Both the position numbers and the translations under genes were made by a program. The notes beneath the pieces were generated by a model that ran no database searches, was not told the origin of the DNA, and saw only the letters and a program-made list of their open reading frames with translations. Positions 6,748 through 10,302 of a stretch of 10,302 nt of DNA are shown here, piece after piece. Within the stretch, counting starts at the first letter, position 1. Every line of letters starts with the position of its first letter. This stretch comes from Parvularculaceae bacterium. GTDB lineage: Bacteria > Pseudomonadota > Alphaproteobacteria > Caulobacterales > Parvularculaceae. The stretch lies in contig SHAI01000074.1 in the NCBI GenBank assembly GCA_004213235.1, positions 1 to 10,302 on the forward strand, read 5' to 3'.

Positions 6748-6860
6748 AGTTTCCGCAACAGACCACGACAAAAACATCACAAAAGATGGAGAATCTCGCC
6801 CGATCGCAGCGATTTACTGCGTGCGGCAATTGTTGTGTCGTGGGTTTTGCGGCACCGTCG

Positions 6861-6872
6861 ATTCCGTGGAAT
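6861..6872. other. Short palindrome in the TonB receptor leader
   Basis: ATTCC and GGAAT flank a GT centre, 52 bp before the receptor start. It is short enough to be chance, but its place between the two larger inverted repeats makes it a possible operator half-site pair. Confidence 0.2.
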
Positions 6873-6882
6873 TCGCATGAGA

Positions 6883-6910
6883 ACTCCGGAATACGCCCGG
6901 AGTCGCTTTT
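6883..6910 (+). terminator. Terminator-like hairpin directly before the TonB receptor ribosome-binding site
   Basis: ACTCCGG (6883-6889) and CCGGAGT (6897-6903) form a perfect 7-bp stem with a 7-nt loop, followed by CGC and a run of four T (6907-6910). The end is only 14 nt before the receptor ATG. It may end upstream transcription, or act as a leader attenuator, or occlude the nearby ribosome-binding site. The short T-run makes efficient intrinsic termination uncertain. Confidence 0.45.
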
Positions 6911-6912
6911 AC

Positions 6913-6919
6913 AGGGAGG
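6913..6919 (+). promoter_or_regulatory. Ribosome-binding site that sets the TonB receptor start
   Basis: AGGGAGG lies 5 nt before the ATG at 6925, and a signal peptide starts at that ATG. The frame is open further upstream to 6721, but that extension is basic, lacks a signal sequence and overlaps the leader hairpins. Confidence 0.85.
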
Positions 6920-6924
6920 TATTT

Positions 6925-9273
6925 ATGCGTAAAGATCTGGTCCTTCGGGCCTCATTTATTGCGATAGGTTGCGCCATTGCTGCGCCGCAGCAAGCTATGG
7001 CACAGTCGGCAACGCAGGTTCTTAGCGACGAAATTCTCGTCACTGGCACAAAGAAAAAAGACGCTGAAAATGTTCAGGACGTACCGCTCGCCGTTACGGC
7101 TTATGGTGCCGAGCAGCTCGACGTACTAAAAGTTCGAGACCTTCAAAGTCTAACAACATCAGTGCCAAATGTTTCTTTTGACGACATCGGTACAACCCGT
7201 GGCGTTGCAAACTTCTCTATCCGCGGCATTGGTATTAACTCATCAATCCCGAGCATTGACCCGACGGTAGGCGTTTTCAAAGATGGCATCTATCTGGGTA
7301 CGAACACAGGCGTCGTGCTCGACATTTTTGATCTTGAATCAGTTGAAGTCCTGCGCGGACCACAAGGCATTCTATTTGGTCGCAACGTAACCGGCGGCGC
7401 TGTCCTCCTTAATTACAAGCGCCCTGATTTTGGTGGCTTCTCAGCGGAGTTTAAAGGTTCTGTTGAAAGCGGCCTGCGCTCCACGGGAGAGAACTACTAC
7501 GCCATGGGTGCGGTGAGTGGACCGGTCATCGAGGACGTCCTCGCGGTACGCATTTCCGCCTATTACAATAAGGACAACGGGTACCATCGGCGCTATCTTG
7601 GCGGGCCGACCCCCAATACGATTGCTGAGCCGTATTACACCGCCGCACTTGGTAGCGCCGCTTCGGGGGCTGCCATCGCCGCTTTGGTGCAAGGTCCGGG
7701 AACGGATGATTTTACTGACTTTGGTCGTGCTGAAACATGGATCATCAGACCCTCTGCAACGATGCGTTTTGGCGAAAATGTTGAGCTTTATGTGAGCTAT
7801 GAGCATTTCGATAGTGAGGGCGATGGCCCGGCGGCACAGAACCACCTATCAGGCGCGGGTTCCTCCAACGTCTTTTTCACAGCTGATCGCGACGATTTTG
7901 ATTTCTCCATCGACAATGACGGTTTCTATATCTCAAAAGCCGATCAGTTGACGGCGGAACTAACCATCGACGTTGACTTCGGCGACGGGCAAATCGTGAA
8001 CGTTTTCGGCTGGCGGGATACCAGCGGTGAAAACGCCGGCGATATTGACGCCACGCCGCTTTTCCTTTTTCACTCCGGCACGGAAACCGAACAAGATCAA
8101 ATCTCTAACGAAATCCGGTATAATGGCCGGTTTGGTGCCTTCGACGTAACGACGGGTTTTTATTACTTTACGCAAGACCTTGCGTATACAGAAAGTCGGG
8201 CAATTCTAGGTGGATTCCAGAACTTTTCCGGTGGCGGACGGCTTAGTCACGACGTCGTTGGTTTGTTCGGGCAAGTCGATTACGACATTAATGATGAATT
8301 GGTGTTTACCGCGGGCGGGCGTTGGACCCGAGAGGAAAAAGATGCGGAGATCGCGAATATTCGTGCCAATGGTAACATATCCACAACGGTCTTTGGCGTT
8401 CCGGGTTGCGGCGTTGTTGACGGTTCTTGCCCGGTAGATTTCGCCGACAGCGAAAGTTGGTCAAATTTCACCCCGAAAATCGGTTTGACATGGACGCCAG
8501 GCGATGCGTTCAATATGTATGCGCATTGGACCCAGGGCGTGCGTTCCGGCGGATACAATTTCCGCAATACCTCAACCACCGTATTTAATCCCGGCCCGTG
8601 GGACGAGGAAAACGTCAACGCCTTCGAAGTTGGCTTCAAAGCACAACCGGGCAATGGCCGCGCTGTCATCAATGCCGCAGTGTACTGGAACGACATCAAC
8701 GGCATGCAGCGGGAAATCAACCTGCCTGATCCGGTGACCGGTGTTGTTCAGATCATCGACAATACAGCGGACGCAACGATCCGTGGTTTCGAAGTTGAAG
8801 GTAGATTTTCAGCTACTGATAACCTGCTGTTTACTGGTTTTGTTGGGTACACGGACGGACGATATGACAATATCTTCTCCGATCTATCGGGTACTTCAGG
8901 CGTTATCGATCAGGACGACTTCAACCTGGAAATTCCACGACTGGTACCGTGGACTGTGGGTGCTGGGTTCGTTCACACGATGACACTTACAGATAGCATG
9001 CTGGTAAATACGCGGGCCAACTACTCGCACCGCGGGGAATCTTTCTACACCGATAACAATCTTGGCACGCTGAATGAGCTCAACATAATCGATGCGAGCA
9101 TTACGCTTTCGTTGATGGATGGGCAGGCGAATCTGTCGCTTTATGGCAAAAACCTCCTGCATGAGGTCAACCATGGTGGCGACACGCAACTTCCTGCCTC
9201 GCTTGGCGGCGGCACTTTCTCGCCATTAACCAAAGGCCGGATTGTTGGCTTGGAGCTTCAACTGAAAATATAA
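6925..9273 (+). CDS. TonB-dependent outer-membrane receptor, substrate unknown
   Basis: These receptors import scarce compounds (siderophores, cobalamin, glycans, other ligands) across the outer membrane using TonB-ExbBD energy. The 782-residue protein begins with a signal peptide (cleavage likely after A26, AMA|QS), then a TonB-box-like DEILVTG (35-41). The plug domain (about 48-165) has DVPLAVTAY, FSIRGIG (97-103), VFKDGIYLG and the family motif VEVLRGPQG (140-148) with FGRNVTGG. The rest is a beta barrel with alternating aromatic strands; a two-cysteine loop (PGCGVVDGSC) suggests a disulfide in an extracellular loop. The C-terminus ends GLELQLKI rather than with the usual terminal Phe. The pattern resembles the large receptor families of sphingomonads and related alphaproteobacteria with undefined ligands. 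No transporter, sigma/anti-sigma pair or degradative enzyme lies beside it, so the substrate cannot be inferred. It is followed by a strong terminator and probably forms its own transcription unit. Confidence 0.94.
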   Translation: MRKDLVLRASFIAIGCAIAAPQQAMAQSATQVLSDEILVTGTKKKDAENVQDVPLAVTAYGAEQLDVLKVRDLQSLTTSVPNVSFDDIGTTRGVANFSIRGIGINSSIPSIDPTVGVFKDGIYLGTNTGVVLDIFDLESVEVLRGPQGILFGRNVTGGAVLLNYKRPDFGGFSAEFKGSVESGLRSTGENYYAMGAVSGPVIEDVLAVRISAYYNKDNGYHRRYLGGPTPNTIAEPYYTAALGSAASGAAIAALVQGPGTDDFTDFGRAETWIIRPSATMRFGENVELYVSYEHFDSEGDGPAAQNHLSGAGSSNVFFTADRDDFDFSIDNDGFYISKADQLTAELTIDVDFGDGQIVNVFGWRDTSGENAGDIDATPLFLFHSGTETEQDQISNEIRYNGRFGAFDVTTGFYYFTQDLAYTESRAILGGFQNFSGGGRLSHDVVGLFGQVDYDINDELVFTAGGRWTREEKDAEIANIRANGNISTTVFGVPGCGVVDGSCPVDFADSESWSNFTPKIGLTWTPGDAFNMYAHWTQGVRSGGYNFRNTSTTVFNPGPWDEENVNAFEVGFKAQPGNGRAVINAAVYWNDINGMQREINLPDPVTGVVQIIDNTADATIRGFEVEGRFSATDNLLFTGFVGYTDGRYDNIFSDLSGTSGVIDQDDFNLEIPRLVPWTVGAGFVHTMTLTDSMLVNTRANYSHRGESFYTDNNLGTLNELNIIDASITLSLMDGQANLSLYGKNLLHEVNHGGDTQLPASLGGGTFSPLTKGRIVGLELQLKI

Positions 9274-9293
9274 TAGTTTAGCACTGTTACCAC

Positions 9294-9333
9294 GAAAGCC
9301 CCGTCGGCATTACGCTGGCGGGGCTTTTCGTTG
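9294..9333 (+). terminator. Intrinsic terminator of the TonB receptor gene
   Basis: Arms 9295-9308 and 9314-9327 pair over 14 bp (the core AAAGCCCCG/CGGGGCTTT is perfect, the inner part includes G-T wobbles) with a 5-nt ATTAC loop, running into TTTT (9325-9328) and TCGTT. It begins 21 nt after the receptor stop codon. The arrangement is a textbook Rho-independent terminator on the plus strand. Confidence 0.92.
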
Positions 9334-9359
9334 TCCAAGGGGCGGTTTATCGAGGGCTT

Positions 9360-9596
9360 ATGACAAATCCCTATACCACTCTTGATTTGCGCGGATACCG
9401 TTGTCCGGTACCGGTGGTGAAGGCTGAGAGTGCCTTACGTCAGGCGAAGCCAGGCACCGTTTTCGAGATTTTGGCTGACGATCCCGTCGCTGCGGTGGAT
9501 CTGCCACATTTTTGCCGCGCGGCTGGCCATAACTGTATTCGCCTGGCCGACCGGGACAATGCCTGCGTCTTTAAGGTCACGTGCGGCAAGGAATAG
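9360..9596 (+). CDS. TusA/SirA/YedF-like sulfur carrier protein
   Basis: TusA-family proteins are small (about 75-85 residue) cytosolic sulfur carriers that accept persulfide sulfur on a conserved cysteine and pass it to tRNA thiolation, molybdopterin synthesis or sulfur oxidation. The 78-residue product shows the N-terminal family signature LDLRGYRCPVPVVKAESAL with the CPxP motif (acceptor Cys15), followed by the two-layer alpha/beta pattern (VFEILADDPVAAVDLPHFCRAAGH). Three further cysteines (53, 59 and 69 approximately, then 75) are not part of the motif. The ATG at 9360 has GAGGG close upstream. It stands alone between a terminator and a structured intergenic region, without tusBCD or dsr genes, so the partner is unknown; the gene could be tusA or a paralogue such as yedF. 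Confidence 0.9.
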   Translation: MTNPYTTLDLRGYRCPVPVVKAESALRQAKPGTVFEILADDPVAAVDLPHFCRAAGHNCIRLADRDNACVFKVTCGKE

Positions 9597-9627
9597 TGTC
9601 TAACGCATTGCACAATGGGCGACTCGC

Positions 9628-9645
9628 CGGGCAAAAATTTGCCCG
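9628..9645. other. 18-bp perfect palindrome downstream of the TusA-like gene
   Basis: CGGGCAAA and TTTGCCCG flank an AA centre (CGGGCAAAAATTTGCCCG). It begins 31 bp after the stop codon. It may be a 3' hairpin of the preceding transcript (no T-run follows outside the stem) or a dimeric-regulator operator for the next gene. Confidence 0.55.
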
Positions 9646-9685
9646 AACGTGAACTAAGGGTTAATCTAGCGAAATCCTGGCTGTT

Positions 9686-9717
9686 GTGATCATATACTTT
9701 GGAGTGGGTCTGATCAC
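9686..9717. promoter_or_regulatory. Inverted repeat flanking a candidate -10 box, upstream of the Sel1-like gene
   Basis: GTGATCA (9686-9692) and TGATCAC (9711-9717) are exact reverse complements across 18 bp, and each contains the palindrome TGATCA. A TATACT -10-like hexamer (9693-9698) follows the left arm directly, so a regulator bound here would cover a promoter. No convincing -35 hexamer was found, which keeps the promoter call weak. Confidence 0.35.
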
Positions 9718-9756
9718 CGATAGGGCCGACCGCGAGTATAGGGGATGCGAGGGGAT

Positions 9757-10302
9757 ATGACGAAGATTCGTGCCGGAAGATCGACGCGTCTTTATGTTCT
9801 GGGTGCCATCGCCGGGGTTTTGGCGAGCGGTGCCGTGGTTGCGCCTGCGGCCGCGGAATTTACGAGCGGACTTGAAGCCTATCGCAAAGGTGAAGTCGAT
9901 CTCGCCCTGGATCTTTGGCGGCGCTATGCGGTGGCCGGCGATGTCCAGTCAATGAAAGCCCTTGGCGACTATTACGCAGGCAAGACCATTGAGAACTCCG
10001 ATGGAGAAAAGGTCGGCCCGGAAAAAACCAATAAGCCGAACTACGTTCAAGCGCTGAAATGGTACACGCTGGCCGGTCATCATGATTTCGCCGCCACCTT
10101 TGGCACGCCGGATGTCTATCAGCGCAATGCCCAGATAGAGGCGCTGCGCGCTTTACCGGATGTTCGTGCGGAAATGACGGACGCGGAAGTGGTCAAGGCT
10201 GAGCGCCTGGTCAGCGATGCGTTGGAGGGCGGAAGCCCAAGGGATATCTATGCCGTTGCGGATATGTATCGTCGCGGGGCGGGCCTGAAAAAAGACAATA
10301 AC
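9757..10302 (+). CDS. Exported Sel1-repeat (TPR-like) protein, 3' partial
   Basis: The frame is open to the end of the window (182 codons seen), so the C-terminus is missing. It starts with a signal peptide (basic MTKIRAGRSTR, hydrophobic core to about residue 30, APAAAEF cleavage region). The body shows Sel1-type helical repeat features: GLEAYRKGEVDLALDLWRRYA, MKALGDYYAGK, YVQALKWYTLAG and IYAVADMYRRGAGLKKDNN, the last matching the LG..Y..G.GV..D pattern. Between repeats is a charged segment with ALPDVRAEMTDAEVVKAERL, also common in these proteins. Sel1 proteins are periplasmic or extracytoplasmic scaffolds in envelope, polysaccharide or signalling complexes; the specific partner is not visible. 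The ATG at 9757 follows GAGG with a 4-nt spacing; an in-frame ATG at 9745 is an alternative four codons earlier. Confidence 0.85.
   Translation, partial: MTKIRAGRSTRLYVLGAIAGVLASGAVVAPAAAEFTSGLEAYRKGEVDLALDLWRRYAVAGDVQSMKALGDYYAGKTIENSDGEKVGPEKTNKPNYVQALKWYTLAGHHDFAATFGTPDVYQRNAQIEALRALPDVRAEMTDAEVVKAERLVSDALEGGSPRDIYAVADMYRRGAGLKKDNN

Noticed and set aside
6701..6790. Possible cobalamin riboswitch (GGTGCAACGGGG and CCGCAACAG-like strings)
   Set aside because: The resemblance is superficial: no B12-box-like GCCACTG was found and the order and spacing of conserved segments do not fit.
6721..6924. In-frame upstream extension of the TonB receptor frame (start at 6721)
   Set aside because: The extension is basic, has no signal peptide, overlaps leader hairpins and lacks a good ribosome-binding site, whereas the ATG at 6925 has AGGGAGG and begins a clear signal peptide.
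8280..8720. 146-codon minus-strand ORF inside the TonB receptor gene
   Set aside because: It has no recognisable motif or ribosome-binding site and lies entirely antisense to strong beta-barrel coding sequence.
1..10302. Mobile element, phage, toxin-antitoxin or CRISPR content
   Set aside because: No transposase, integrase, terminal inverted repeats, direct-repeat/spacer pattern or toxin-antitoxin-like gene pair was seen; the gene set is housekeeping and envelope.

Overview
The window looks like a chromosomal segment from a Gram-negative bacterium, most likely an alphaproteobacterium. It has a TonB-dependent outer-membrane receptor of the kind abundant in sphingomonad-like and marine alphaproteobacteria, housekeeping genes (coaE, a threonine ammonia-lyase, a TusA-like protein) and moderately GC-rich coding sequence. 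I cannot name a genus. No tRNA, rRNA, CRISPR array, insertion sequence or phage gene is visible, so this is an ordinary gene neighbourhood with some unusual details.

Layout. (1) Bases 2-883: a 5'-truncated dephospho-CoA kinase (coaE). Its reading frame runs on past the normal CoaE end into about 140 extra residues that resemble a gamma-glutamylcyclotransferase/AIG2-like fold, interrupted by three tandem 15-bp repeats. (2) Bases 947-2383, minus strand, convergent with coaE: a divergent SelO/YdiU protein AMPylase. (3) Bases 2384-2558: divergent intergenic region with a 14-bp tandem repeat. (4) Bases 2559-3812: threonine ammonia-lyase with a C-terminal ACT domain. (5) Bases 3966-6670: a membrane-quality-control type cassette on the plus strand, made of a long NfeD protein (ClpP-like protease, membrane segments, OB domain), a 103-residue NfeD-like protein with a membrane anchor plus OB domain, and a slipin/stomatin (SPFH). 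(6) Bases 6671-6924: leader with two inverted repeats, one a terminator-like hairpin next to the ribosome-binding site of the following gene. (7) Bases 6925-9273: TonB-dependent receptor, closed by a strong intrinsic terminator. (8) Bases 9360-9596: TusA/SirA-like sulfur carrier. (9) Bases 9597-9756: intergenic region with two inverted-repeat structures. (10) Bases 9757-10302: 5' part of an exported Sel1-repeat-like protein, running off the window.

How the genes relate. The clear functional unit is the long NfeD, short NfeD and slipin set. NfeD proteins are known partners of slipins, and the OB domain of NfeD is thought to mediate that contact; here the OB domain occurs twice. The other genes appear to be independent transcription units in metabolism (CoA, isoleucine precursor, sulfur transfer), protein AMPylation and outer-membrane uptake.

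The points most worth a second look are the CoaE fusion with its repeat insertion, the 14-bp repeat array between selO and the threonine ammonia-lyase gene, the SelO variant lacking the usual C-terminus, and the terminator-like hairpin in the TonB receptor leader. I found no clearly new multi-gene system.
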